Positions 1-7,838 are shown, numbered from the stretch's first letter. The stretch: 40,799 nucleotides of DNA from Candidatus Mailhella merdavium (GCA_019119045.1 DWXS01000068.1:1-40799), one strand, 5' to 3'. The notes: generated by a model not told the origin, from the sequence alone. Translations and numbers: made by a program.

Positions 1-2
1 AC

Positions 3-104
3 GGGAAGCCCGTTTACGGGCCGCAAGTAACAGAAATGCAAGTGTCAGATCGTTATGCGCCTGCTAGGGCGCTGCTGGTAACAGAGCCTTACAGGCGCAT
101 ATGA
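3..104 (+). CDS. C-terminal end of an unidentified protein (partial)
   Basis: An open frame enters from the left edge and gives about 33 residues ending in TEPYRRI before a TGA stop. I do not recognise the protein. The final codons lie inside a folded DNA element: a 10-bp perfect stem pairs 54-63 with 92-101, and a terminator hairpin follows at once. A coding 3' end that overlaps a structured RNA and a terminator is the arrangement seen at the right end of IS200/IS605 elements with tnpB, where the guide RNA overlaps the end of the gene. That reading is an inference from layout only; no TnpB motif is visible in so short a piece. It could equally be a chance frame through a structured RNA. Confidence 0.3.
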   Translation, partial: GKPVYGPQVTEMQVSDRYAPARALLVTEPYRRI

Positions 105-108
105 AGAA

Positions 109-137
109 CCACCGGCTATGCCGGTGGGTCCCTTTTT
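109..137 (+). terminator. Intrinsic terminator
   Basis: An 8-bp perfect stem (CCACCGGC at 109-116 and GCCGGTGG at 120-127) with a 3-base loop is followed by a run of five T at 133-137. It ends transcription coming from the left edge and faces the minus-strand gene that ends at 159. Confidence 0.75.
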
Positions 138-158
138 ATCTGCTAAAGAAGGAAAAGC

Positions 159-1487
159 TCATTTGTTTATCTTGACGAAATTGTCTTCCGTACGCAGTTC
201 GTCGGGCAGTATGCTCCATGTGGCGGGTTCCACCGGGGAAACCTTCTTTTCCGAGGGGGCGGGAAGCGTCTTCATCTGCGGGCAGTAGTCATAGGGATAC
301 CAGGAAGGACGATCCAGACCGCCGTCATGCACATATTCCCAGACGATTTCTCCACCTTCAGGGTGACCGGCTTCAGGCCGGATCTGCACCGTGCGGCCGA
401 TACTGTCTTCCGATGTAAGCACGTTGCCGTTGGGCAGTTTGCTTACGGTACTCATGACCGTGGAGAAGAGGCGAACCACTCGGTTGGGCACATAACTCCA
501 GACCACCTCTCCGGAGGAGGGGTCGAACTCATGAAGAACGCTCTTGCCCGCATGAGCGACGGTCTTGGGGAAAAGGCCGTTGTCAAAGATAAGGATGTTG
601 CCTTCTCCGGGTCTTCCTTTGGGAATCATATTCGGTTCATGGGAGTTGGTGAGACCTCCAAGTTTTTTGGTCTTCCAGGTCCAGACTATCTTCCCGCTTT
701 CCTTGTCGATGAGCTGGACTTCGTCGAAGTGACGGGGGTTATACAGAATATTTCCCGGCTTGAAACGCTTGTCCCCGGCGTCATACCACTTGTTTTCCGG
801 CAGTACGGAAATGGTGTTGCCGTGCGTCCAGTCGGAGACGGGGCGCATGGGATTGAAGAGGTTCAGATCCAGATGATCGGAGGAGTTCCACTGCCAGACT
901 ATCTTTTTTTCCGGCGTGACTTCGATGATGCTGTCGCCTATGAGCAGCGTATCACGGCGTTTTACCGTCCCAAACCATTGATCTTCAAAGTCCTTTACCT
1001 TATCCAGCTTCTCTACGGGCACATTTTCAAAGGTCAGAATCAGGGTATTGCCGTTGGGCAGACGCTGTACGTCATGATGCGGGCCGAGGTTGGTCTTGTA
1101 TTCCCAGACGGTATTGCCGTCCCAGTCGTACTCCACCACTCTTTTGCCGACCTGATCCAGCGTCAGCAGATTGCCGTTGGGCAGAAGGCGGAAACGATCG
1201 CCCGGAGCGTTTTTCCAGACATGAACGACATTGCCGTTCATATCGATCAGTCTTCGTTCAGACGACGGCATGTTTACCCAGTTTCCCTTCTCATCTTTTT
1301 TTACATATGCGTATGCATCAGCGGCATTCGTGGGACCCCAGTGCCCACCGATGAGCATATAGCCGTTGGCTGCCTTTGAAGGATCGTACTGGGTAACTCC
1401 GGTCGGATAAATCAGGGGCGCGGCCTGAGCGGAGCCGGCACTCAGAAACAGGGTCGCCGCAAGGGCGATAAAGGTATGAAAGCGCAT
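159..1487 (-). CDS. Periplasmic arylsulfotransferase-family beta-propeller protein
   Basis: This 442-residue exported protein resembles the PF05935 arylsulfotransferase family, which moves sulfuryl groups between phenolic donors and acceptors in the periplasm. A signal peptide (about 1-22, ending SAQA) precedes repeated propeller blades of the form LPNGNxL and GxIVWxW. Conserved His positions of the kind used by the family are visible: His137/138 (GPHHDV), His222 (DWTHGN), His253 (PRHFDE) and His283 (SHEPN). It is clearly shorter than E. coli AssT (about 600 residues) and has a single Cys (402) after the signal, so it cannot form the disulfide of that enzyme. The start is fixed by an AGGAGG at about 1491-1496. 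It lies 76 bases downstream of the ComEA-like gene on the same strand. The fold assignment is firm; sulfotransferase activity and substrate are inferred. Confidence 0.75.
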   Translation of the reverse strand: MRFHTFIALAATLFLSAGSAQAAPLIYPTGVTQYDPSKAANGYMLIGGHWGPTNAADAYAYVKKDEKGNWVNMPSSERRLIDMNGNVVHVWKNAPGDRFRLLPNGNLLTLDQVGKRVVEYDWDGNTVWEYKTNLGPHHDVQRLPNGNTLILTFENVPVEKLDKVKDFEDQWFGTVKRRDTLLIGDSIIEVTPEKKIVWQWNSSDHLDLNLFNPMRPVSDWTHGNTISVLPENKWYDAGDKRFKPGNILYNPRHFDEVQLIDKESGKIVWTWKTKKLGGLTNSHEPNMIPKGRPGEGNILIFDNGLFPKTVAHAGKSVLHEFDPSSGEVVWSYVPNRVVRLFSTVMSTVSKLPNGNVLTSEDSIGRTVQIRPEAGHPEGGEIVWEYVHDGGLDRPSWYPYDYCPQMKTLPAPSEKKVSPVEPATWSILPDELRTEDNFVKINK

Positions 1488-1563
1488 ATTCTCCTCCTGG
1501 TGAACGCTGTTATAACAGGTTGCGTCGCTGCCCTTTCTGCGGAAAGGGAGAGCGGCAAAGACG

Positions 1564-1884
1564 CTAATAGGTCGCCATGCCGGGGACGTCCGTCATATTG
1601 AAGCGTACGTCACCGGACTCATCCTGCGGCGAGAGCTGCTGGTACATGAGCTTTGACATGCCGGGAACCTTGAGCAGATCTTCAGGCGTCTTGAACGGGC
1701 CGTGTGCCTCGCGGTAGCTTACGACGGCCTGCGCCAGGTCGGGAGAAAGAGTAATGCCGTCGTCACGGCATCCGTTGACCATAATCTCCGGCGTGGCCTT
1801 ATTGAAACTGAAGGGAAAAGCCAGGGCTGGAAGCGCGGGAAGACAGAGCGCGGCGGCAAGTACAAAGCAGACAGATCTTTTCAT
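1564..1884 (-). CDS. Small exported helix-hairpin-helix (ComEA-like) protein
   Basis: This 106-residue protein has a signal peptide (1-22, ending LPALA) followed by one ComEA-type helix-hairpin-helix unit at about 44-86, with SYREAHGPFKTPEDLLKVPG closely following the family pattern. ComEA-like domains bind DNA in competence systems, but isolated exported copies are common in bacteria without a known role. The ATG at 1884 is chosen over an in-frame start at 2004 because it begins the signal peptide and has GAGGAG nine bases upstream; the longer frame would place 40 unrelated residues before it. It is divergent from the two-component operon and shares its upstream region, and probably forms a unit with the arylsulfotransferase-like gene. 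Confidence 0.7.
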   Translation of the reverse strand: MKRSVCFVLAAALCLPALPALAFPFSFNKATPEIMVNGCRDDGITLSPDLAQAVVSYREAHGPFKTPEDLLKVPGMSKLMYQQLSPQDESGDVRFNMTDVPGMATY

Positions 1885-1980
1885 CCTCTCATACTCCTCA
1901 AAAAGGACGTTGCCTCCGAAAAGGCTTTTTGCAGAAAGAAGGCACGAGGCTGTCGTATGTGTACTCCTGATTGAGGGAAG

Positions 1981-2029
1981 AATCTTCTCTGTAATCTTCC
2001 ACAAGCCTCTTAATCAGCTCTTAATCTTC
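1981..2029 (+). promoter_or_regulatory. Direct-repeat array, candidate response-regulator binding site
   Basis: TCTTAATC occurs at 2008-2015 and again at 2019-2026, exactly 11 bases apart, and AATCTTC occurs at 1981, 1993 and 2023. Tandem half-sites about one helical turn apart are typical of OmpR/PhoB-family binding sites. They sit upstream of a good -10 box that serves the response-regulator gene, and between it and the divergent exported-protein gene. Autoregulation is inferred. Confidence 0.45.
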
Positions 2030-2048
2030 TTCAGCCCTTGGAGAAGGC

Positions 2049-2077
2049 TTTATTTAGCTCGTCGCGCCCTCTATAAT
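2049..2077 (+). promoter_or_regulatory. Candidate promoter of the two-component operon
   Basis: A perfect TATAAT lies at 2072-2077, with a poor -35 (TTTATT, 2049-2054) 17 bases before it. A strong -10 with a weak -35 and upstream direct repeats fits an activator-dependent promoter for the genes starting at 2114. Confidence 0.5.
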
Positions 2078-2113
2078 AAAAGAAGAATTTCATGGCGAAG
2101 CGGAGGGGCGGAC

Positions 2114-2863
2114 ATGGAGCGGATGAATATTTCCGTGCTGATTCTGGAAGATGACCGTGAGCTGGCCGAATGTACGGCGGACTACCTGCGTTCCTACGGG
2201 CTGAAGGCAAAATTCGCCACAGACGTTCAGGAGTTTGAAGAAGCGCGGGCAAAGGAGAATTTCGATATTCTTCTGCTGGATATCATGCTGGGGGGAACCA
2301 GCGGGCTGGCCCTGTGTCACAAAATCAGAGAACGATCCGATATCCCCATCATTTTTCTCACCGCGCTGGGAGAGGAGGCGGGTATCGTGCTGGGGCTGGA
2401 AATGGGGGCGGACGATTATCTGGTCAAGCCCTTTTCCTGTCGTGAGCTGCTGGCCCGCATCAACCGCATCATGCGTCGCGTCCGCAAGGACAAGGCGCAG
2501 GTCTTGCCGCCGGAACTTGCGCTGAACATCCCGGAACCGGAGGGCCGTTTTCTCTTCGGGGACTGGGTGCTGGACACAAAGGCTCATCTGCTGCTGGACA
2601 GGGAGGGCGTGGCGTATAATCTCAGTCATTCCCAATATGTTATTCTGCTTTTTCTGCTCCGCCATCCGCATGAGGTCGTGGAGCGGGATACGCTGCTGGA
2701 TCTTCTGGAAAGCGGAGGCGCGGGTGAGTCTTCCCAGCATCGTCTTGACGCTCACATATCGCGTCTGCGGGGCGTACTTGGCGATAACGACGCCGAAAAG
2801 ACCTATATCCGCACGGTTCGCAATGTGGGATATATGTTCATCGCGGATTGTATGGAAAGGTAG
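2114..2863 (+). CDS. OmpR/PhoB-family response regulator
   Basis: This 249-residue DNA-binding response regulator has a receiver domain (about 6-120) with the acidic pair Asp13/Asp14, the phosphoacceptor Asp56 in LLLDIMLGG, Thr83 and Lys105 (VKPF). A winged-helix output domain (about 148-247) ends with the usual RTVRNVGYMF pattern. The ATG at 2114 is preceded by GGAGGGG with suitable spacing; a second ATG at 2123 is possible. It is followed 24 bases later by the sensor kinase, so the two form one operon. Target genes are unknown. Repeats upstream suggest it controls its own promoter. Confidence 0.92.
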   Translation: MERMNISVLILEDDRELAECTADYLRSYGLKAKFATDVQEFEEARAKENFDILLLDIMLGGTSGLALCHKIRERSDIPIIFLTALGEEAGIVLGLEMGADDYLVKPFSCRELLARINRIMRRVRKDKAQVLPPELALNIPEPEGRFLFGDWVLDTKAHLLLDREGVAYNLSHSQYVILLFLLRHPHEVVERDTLLDLLESGGAGESSQHRLDAHISRLRGVLGDNDAEKTYIRTVRNVGYMFIADCMER

Positions 2864-2887
2864 TTGCCTTTTGTTGAGGAGAACGCC

Positions 2888-4429
2888 ATGTGGAAGCCCG
2901 ATGTTCTGAAGTCCCGCACGCTGGCCCGACGGCATGTGCTTATTCTGGGCGTGCTGTTTTTTCTCATTCAGATTATCTGCCTGGTATGGCTGCTGTATTA
3001 TCTTGTCCGTGTGCAGGTAGATGTCAACCTGAACAACAAGGCCTATCTTTTTTCCAGCGCGTATGCCGTGCTTTCTCTGCTTCCTCCAGAAGAAAGGGCT
3101 GCCCACGCCGATCGCCTCACCAACGCGCGGGTATATTTTTATCTGAGCGACTCGCAGCCCGAGGTTGAGGCGGGAGAAGTCGAAACGGACAGGCTGTTCA
3201 GACTGCGTATTCTCTACACTCTTGCGACCCAGTATAAGGGGATAGATTTCGCTTACGACAACGTGCCCTGGGACGGCTACACGTCGCCGGAAGAAAAGGG
3301 TTTTTCCTGGAATTCCGGAACATTTGACGAATTTCAGGAAAATATCCCTCTGATTGCCTCCGTTTCCCACCGGCATACGCCGTTTCGCCTCCTCTGGGGA
3401 AAGCGATCGCCGGACAAGGCGGAAAGCCTGGATATTGCCGCTGTGGCGGCCTTGCCTTTCAGTGACGGCAGATGGCTGGTCGCCAATATTCACGACAATG
3501 CGTACACGGCCGTGGATGTTACGGTGTTCGTCATTTCCCTGCTGGCGCAGTTTCTTGTTCTCATGCTTGTGGTCACGCTGGAAATCAGATATCTGGTGCG
3601 CCCCTTGAAGAAACTCCAGCAGGATGCCGCCAGAATTAATCTGGACAGCCCCGTGGAGTTTCATGTGCCGGAAAATTCCTATGAAGAAATCAAGGGGCTT
3701 GCTACCTCCATCAGGGAACTTACGGTGCGTCTTTCCGAGCAGATTCGTCAGCGGAGCATGACGCTGACCTGTCTTTCCTACGATTTGCGTTCTCCTGTAT
3801 GTCGTATGCGTATGCAGATGGAACGCATGGAAAAGGACGGAATCCGGGAAGTGCAGGTTCTGAATCGTTCCATGGACGAATTACAGGAACTCATGGATTC
3901 TGTTCTCAGCTATGCCAGAAGCGGCAGGGCCGGAGAGAATGCTGCAAAGATCAGCCTGCCCTCTCTGCTGTATTCCCTTTCCGAGGATTTTGAGGACGGC
4001 GGTCATGCCGTCCGAACGCTGCGTGCCGATCCCTGCGGGATAGTTCTTTACCCTCAGTCCATGCGCCGCTGTCTCCAGAATCTGATACAGAACGCGCTGG
4101 ATTACGCAAAAAACAGCGACGAATGTTTTGAGCATGAAAACTGTGAAGTGCAGCTTGAAGGCGTGGAGGAAGAAGATCATTATGTCATTCTTGTGCGTGA
4201 TTTCGGGGAAGGCATGAGCGAGGAGGATCTTGTCCGCGTATTTGAACCCTTCGTGCGGCTGGAACATTCCCGCAGCCGCAAGACGGGAGGCACGGGGCTT
4301 GGTTTGAGCATCGCCCGGAATCTGGCCCGCCTCAATAATGCGGATATTACGCTCAGCAACGCGCATCCCGGTCTGCTGGCTACGGTGCGTATCAGTAAGG
4401 CCGGCTGCCTTGCAGGCTCCGCAAAGTAA
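2888..4429 (+). CDS. Sensor histidine kinase with Tyr in place of the phosphoacceptor His
   Basis: This 513-residue inner-membrane sensor has TM1 (about 17-40), a periplasmic domain of about 170 residues, TM2 (about 211-235), HAMP, a dimerisation helix and a C-terminal ATPase domain. The ATPase motifs are intact: N box NLIQNALDYA (Asn402), DFGEGMS, and TGGTGLGLSIA. The H box reads LSYDLRSP, where related kinases of the EnvZ type have SHDLRTP; the phosphorylated His is Tyr298, and no other His lies in that helix. GAGGAG six bases before the ATG at 2888 supports this start over a TTG at 2864. Family knowledge says such a protein should not autophosphorylate normally; it might act as a phosphatase or allosteric partner, or be a recent mutation. 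Confidence 0.9.
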   Translation: MWKPDVLKSRTLARRHVLILGVLFFLIQIICLVWLLYYLVRVQVDVNLNNKAYLFSSAYAVLSLLPPEERAAHADRLTNARVYFYLSDSQPEVEAGEVETDRLFRLRILYTLATQYKGIDFAYDNVPWDGYTSPEEKGFSWNSGTFDEFQENIPLIASVSHRHTPFRLLWGKRSPDKAESLDIAAVAALPFSDGRWLVANIHDNAYTAVDVTVFVISLLAQFLVLMLVVTLEIRYLVRPLKKLQQDAARINLDSPVEFHVPENSYEEIKGLATSIRELTVRLSEQIRQRSMTLTCLSYDLRSPVCRMRMQMERMEKDGIREVQVLNRSMDELQELMDSVLSYARSGRAGENAAKISLPSLLYSLSEDFEDGGHAVRTLRADPCGIVLYPQSMRRCLQNLIQNALDYAKNSDECFEHENCEVQLEGVEEEDHYVILVRDFGEGMSEEDLVRVFEPFVRLEHSRSRKTGGTGLGLSIARNLARLNNADITLSNAHPGLLATVRISKAGCLAGSAK

Positions 4430-4440
4430 GGAAATTAAGA

Positions 4441-4752
4441 GAAAAGCTTACGCACCGTCTTTCCCTCACCTGCTTCCAGGGGACCAATAATACCAACCGG
4501 ATCACCGATCCCTCGGTGAACAAACCCGTGGCGACCTCCTTCAATCCCATGGTGACGACCCTTTCCCCTGCGGGTTATATGACGACGGCGGATTCTGCAT
4601 GGGAAGTCGACCTGCCGAACAGTTTCAAACTGTACAGAAATCTTACGGCCAACGTGCTGCTGGCCTATCTGGTCACGGATTACGACGAGGAAATACGCAC
4701 GGCAAAATACGGAAATGCCTTCCGCTGTACCTTCAACCTCAACTATGTTTTT
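4441..4752 (+). pseudogene. C-terminal relic of a Desulfovibrio-type outer-membrane porin
   Basis: The plus frame gives about 100 residues without any fitting start. They include QGTNNTNR, then YMTTADSAWEVDL, then KLYRNLTANVLLAYL, and end FNLNYVF, an aromatic-terminated strand as at the end of an outer-membrane barrel. The TTxDxAWEV and YxNLTA signatures are those of the large homotrimeric porins of Desulfovibrio relatives. The normal stop is missing after the final Phe and the frame runs on. No signal peptide or N-terminal barrel is present: sequence similarity begins just after the kinase stop at 4429. A full terminator survives 70 bases downstream. I infer deletion of the 5' part of a porin gene next to the kinase. 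Confidence 0.65.
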
Positions 4753-4821
4753 TTATTATCGCGCGCTGGGATGCGGACAGGCAGGGCCGTCGCTGCCGGA
4801 TCGGCCGGACAGGAGAGCCTG

Positions 4822-4877
4822 AGGAAGCCGGAAAGCCGGGGATATTCTTATCCGCAGGCCTCCGGCTTCCTTTTTTT
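4822..4877 (+). terminator. Strong intrinsic terminator
   Basis: AGGAAGCCGGA at 4822-4832 pairs perfectly with TCCGGCTTCCT at 4861-4871, and a T run extends to 4877. The 28-base loop is long. It probably served the porin and would now end the two-component transcript. Confidence 0.8.
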
Positions 4878-5691
4878 GCGAGCGAAGCAACTCGCAGAGG
4901 GGGACTGTTCTTCTCTGCAAGATTTTTCGCGTGTCTGGAGGAGGGGAGGCCATCTGCGCGGGCCAGCCTCTCCTTATGCAGCTTTTCATTACGTCATGGA
5001 CTTGAGCGAATGAGCGAACCGGAGAACAGCGTTCCGATATCGTCGGGGAAGCGTGCCCGGAAAATCGGGAATCTGTTCAAAAGGACATATTCCGGCGGGA
5101 TGTTGCTTCAGATTCGGAGCCGGGAGCTTCCGGGAAGGTGCTGCGATAGCCGGGATATCGCACGCATGGCTCCCATGTCGCGTATTCATGAGAATTGACA
5201 GAATCAGGCAATAAAATTCCAGAATTGAGTCTGGTCGGGGAAAGGTATGCGCTTATTATGCCGCCACGGATCATGGATTGAGGGCTTGGGCACAAACCGG
5301 AAACGCGCCTGCGCATCTTCGCCATCCGTCAAAATGAGTCGCCCCTGATTCCGCTTGCGTCGAGTTTTCCGTATCGGGCCTGTACACATTTGTCTCTCGG
5401 GAAGAGGGAAGGAGAGAGGTCGGAAAACAGGAGAGGATGAAACCGGAGAAACGGTAAAAGCGCGGCGGATGGATGCCGGGTATATCCCCGTTTTGGAAGC
5501 TTTCGGAGCTGAAGAAATGGAATTCCCCATCCCTGGCATAGGGAAGGAAAAAGGGAAAGAGCTGTTCAAAGATCCTCTGGAAAATTCAGCAGTCGAGACA
5601 CGGACAGAGGCGAGGTTCGGAGCACGTCAGGCACCGCTGCCCCGGAGTTCGGAAAATCTGGCATGTCTGCATGCAAAAACGGATTGAAGCG
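4878..5691. other. Gene-free stretch of about 810 bases
   Basis: No frame here has a recognisable domain, signal peptide or convincing ribosome site. Overlapping short frames exist on both strands, none with protein-like composition. The stretch lies between a porin relic and an intact DUF3737 gene, so it may be decayed coding DNA plus the DUF3737 promoter. I see no clear promoter. Confidence 0.5.
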
Positions 5692-6537
5692 ATGAAAACA
5701 ATAGCAAATCAGGTTTATGATGAAGAACGCGCCTTATATGGCGTCAGTAATGTGCATATTCTGGACTGTACCTTTGACGGCCCGGCAGATGGAGAAAGCG
5801 CCGTCAAGGAATGTTCGGATATTGTGGCCGAACGCTGTTCGTTCAATCTGCGTTATCCCTTCTGGCATGTTCACGGGCTGGATATCCGGGAATGCTATAT
5901 GAATGAAGGATGCCGCGCGGCTCTCTGGTATTCGGATCGTGTCAGTGTTACAGGGAGCAGGCTGCACGGCATCAAGGCTTTTCGGGAGTGCCGCGACGTG
6001 CTTGTCCGCAACTGCGATATCAAGTCGGATGAGTTCGGCTGGTTTTCCCGCGAATTCGTGATGGAAGACTGTACGGTGGAAAGCGGTTATTTCATGTTGC
6101 ACGCCGGAAATCTGGCCTTCGACAGAGTGCGCTTCAAAGGAAAATATGCGCTGCAATACCTGCATGACTGCGTATTTGATCATTGCGATATTACCAGCAG
6201 AGACGCATTCTGGCACGCGGATCATGTGCTTGTCAGAAACAGCGTACTGCGCGGAGAATTTCTCGGCTGGTATTCCGATCATCTCGTTCTTGAGCATTGC
6301 AGGATACTCAGCTCCCAGCCGCTGTGCTATTGCAAGTCTTTGAAATTGATTGACTGCGAAATTATTGATTCGGATCTCTGCTTTGAAAAGTCCGATGTGG
6401 ACGCCGTTATCACTACGCCCGTCGACAGCATCAAAAATCCCCGTTCGGGGCGCATTGTGGTTCCTGCCGTGGAGGAAATCATTCGGAACGATGAATATTC
6501 CACGGCGGAAATCATTGTTACAGGACAACAGGGGTAG
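5692..6537 (+). CDS. DUF3737 right-handed beta-helix protein
   Basis: This 281-residue cytosolic-looking protein matches the DUF3737 family along its whole length, with short helical rungs containing FDGPADGESA, LRYPFWH, RAALWYS, LHGIKAFREC, DAFWHA and QPLCYCKSL. The family is frequent in gut bacteria and has the repeat pattern of a right-handed beta-helix like pectin-modifying enzymes or hexapeptide-like scaffolds, but no reaction is known. I start it at the ATG at 5692 (MKTIANQVYDEERALYG) because that matches the family's beginning; an ATG seven codons earlier is possible and the ribosome site is weak for both. It stands alone. A copy of the dispersed repeat begins at its stop codon. Confidence 0.88.
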   Translation: MKTIANQVYDEERALYGVSNVHILDCTFDGPADGESAVKECSDIVAERCSFNLRYPFWHVHGLDIRECYMNEGCRAALWYSDRVSVTGSRLHGIKAFRECRDVLVRNCDIKSDEFGWFSREFVMEDCTVESGYFMLHAGNLAFDRVRFKGKYALQYLHDCVFDHCDITSRDAFWHADHVLVRNSVLRGEFLGWYSDHLVLEHCRILSSQPLCYCKSLKLIDCEIIDSDLCFEKSDVDAVITTPVDSIKNPRSGRIVVPAVEEIIRNDEYSTAEIIVTGQQG

Positions 6538-6766
6538 AGCGTTTTGCTCTTGAATGCATCTGCGATGCTGCAATTCAGGACGCAGTGTTCCGCCTTGCAG
6601 CGTTCACGCCTTTGCCGGAGCTTACTCTGCCACCATATCTGTACGTCCTGCCGGATACAGGCAAAATCTGCGGGTCGCCCGTGGGGGCCTGGCCTCAAGT
6701 GCATTGCGGCGGCTCCGGCCTCGCGACGCCGTTTCGCTTCGCCGGACTTGGGAGCATGTTCAACGC
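6536..6766 (-). repeat. Dispersed intergenic repeat, copy A
   Basis: This is one of four related copies in the window (others at 21817, 28654 and 36945). Read on the minus strand it starts TTGAACATGCTCC, contains CTCCGGCAAAGGCGTGAACG near the far end, and finishes TTCAAGAGCAAAACGCTCTA. It is the longest copy and abuts the DUF3737 stop codon. It encodes no plausible protein. Confidence 0.7.
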
Positions 6767-6852
6767 GAACATGCTCACAGGTCGGTCTTCATGGCAAAGA
6801 GCGCGGCTTTTTCTCCGTCGGACGCCGGATGAGTCCCCGCTCTTTGTTTATG

Positions 6853-6886
6853 TGCCGCAAGTCGTTGAAGGTGCCGACTTGCGGCA
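6853..6886. repeat. Perfect 12-bp inverted repeat downstream of the pyrophosphatase gene
   Basis: TGCCGCAAGTCG at 6853-6864 pairs with CGACTTGCGGCA at 6875-6886 around a 10-base loop. It lies 10 bases beyond the stop of the minus-strand gene. No T run follows on either strand, so it is more likely an RNA-stabilising hairpin than a simple terminator. Confidence 0.6.
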
Positions 6887-6896
6887 GGATAGCCCC

Positions 6897-7838
6897 TCAG
6901 CTGCGAACCGATTCGAAAGCCAGGCGCAGCGGCCGCACCATATCGCTCTTGCGGCTGATCATGCCTGCAATCCAGGCGCAGCCGTCGCGCAGAGGTTGAC
7001 CGAAGGCCTGTTCAAACAGAGCCGGGTACGGCGTCACAACCAGAATATACGAGCCTTCCCTGCTCAGATCCGTTATGGCGAGCATGACGCTTTCCTTCCC
7101 CTCAGCCACCAGTTCGGCACAGGCGGCCAGCAGCTCTTTTTTCAGCGAGATCAGCGGCTTTGAATCCGGCGTTTCGAGCTGCCCTATACCGACGTAGTGC
7201 CCGTTCATGGTGAAGTCCTTGAAGTCGCGCAGTACCAGCTCCCGCATGGAGCAGCCGGAAATATCGGCCTTGGCGGCCAGCAGTTCAGCGCCGAGGCCGT
7301 TTATATCTTTGATTCCGGCCAGCCCGGCGAGTTCCTCCGCCGCACGGCGATCCTGTGCCGTTGTGGAAGAGGATTTGAACTGTGAGGTATCGGAAAGAAT
7401 GGCGCAGAGCATTCCTCCGGCCAGTTCCGGCGTAAGAGAGACTTCATAAAAGCGGAACAGACCGGAAAGCAGGGTTGCGCAGCAGGCCACGGGGGCGAGC
7501 CACAGTTCCGGCGTCCGGGGCGCAACCAGAGCATCGCAGCGATGATGATCGAAGACGGCCGTTATCTGCGCATTTTCAAGGTCTGGCGGGCCCTGTTCGA
7601 CATTGGAGAAATCCACCAGCGCCACCTGTCTGCCGCTCACGGAACCGAGGGGCTCGGGGCAGGGCAGATGAAAGCGGCTCAGTGCAAAGCGACTTTCCGG
7701 CGTAAGGGGGCCGGCCATGGCGGCAACGGCGGACATGCCTCTGCCGTTCAGCAGCGCGGTCGCTGCCAGCGCGCTGACAACGCTGTCCGTATCGGGGCAC
7801 AGATGACCGAAGACCAGAATGGGGGAACGGCTGGACAC
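6897..7838 (-). CDS. ppaC: Family II (manganese-dependent) inorganic pyrophosphatase
   Basis: This cytosolic DHH-superfamily enzyme hydrolyses pyrophosphate to phosphate. Counting from the upstream GTG at 7844, the metal ligands of the B. subtilis enzyme are all matched: His14, Asp18 and Asp20 (GHLCPDTDS), Asp78 (LVD), His100/His101 (FDHHR) and Asp152 (SDT). The C-terminal substrate motif SRKSDMVRPL is near 295-305. One departure is seen: the second DHH motif, normally DHN, reads DFSN. I place the start at the GTG at 7838 because AGGAG lies five bases upstream; a GTG at 7844 would have its ribosome site inside the codon. It is 458 bases downstream of lpxA and probably has its own promoter. 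Confidence 0.88.
   Translation of the reverse strand: MSSRSPILVFGHLCPDTDSVVSALAATALLNGRGMSAVAAMAGPLTPESRFALSRFHLPCPEPLGSVSGRQVALVDFSNVEQGPPDLENAQITAVFDHHRCDALVAPRTPELWLAPVACCATLLSGLFRFYEVSLTPELAGGMLCAILSDTSQFKSSSTTAQDRRAAEELAGLAGIKDINGLGAELLAAKADISGCSMRELVLRDFKDFTMNGHYVGIGQLETPDSKPLISLKKELLAACAELVAEGKESVMLAITDLSREGSYILVVTPYPALFEQAFGQPLRDGCAWIAGMISRKSDMVRPLRLAFESVRS

Noticed and set aside
327..1379. 350-codon plus frame opposite the arylsulfotransferase-like gene
   Set aside because: The minus strand has a signal peptide, ribosome site and propeller repeats; the plus frame has none.
2864..2887. TTG start eight codons before the kinase ATG
   Set aside because: GAGGAG is correctly spaced only for the ATG at 2888.
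2090..3664. 524-codon minus frame across the two-component genes
   Set aside because: It is antisense to the receiver, DNA-binding and sensor domains and lacks protein-like composition.
5355..5687. 110-codon plus frame upstream of the DUF3737 gene
   Set aside because: It has no recognisable domain, a charged low-information composition and no ribosome site; overlapping minus frames are equally long.
6554..7163. Overlapping plus frames between the DUF3737 and pyrophosphatase genes
   Set aside because: They are translations of the dispersed repeat and of the antisense of the pyrophosphatase gene; similar pseudo-proteins arise at the other repeat copies.
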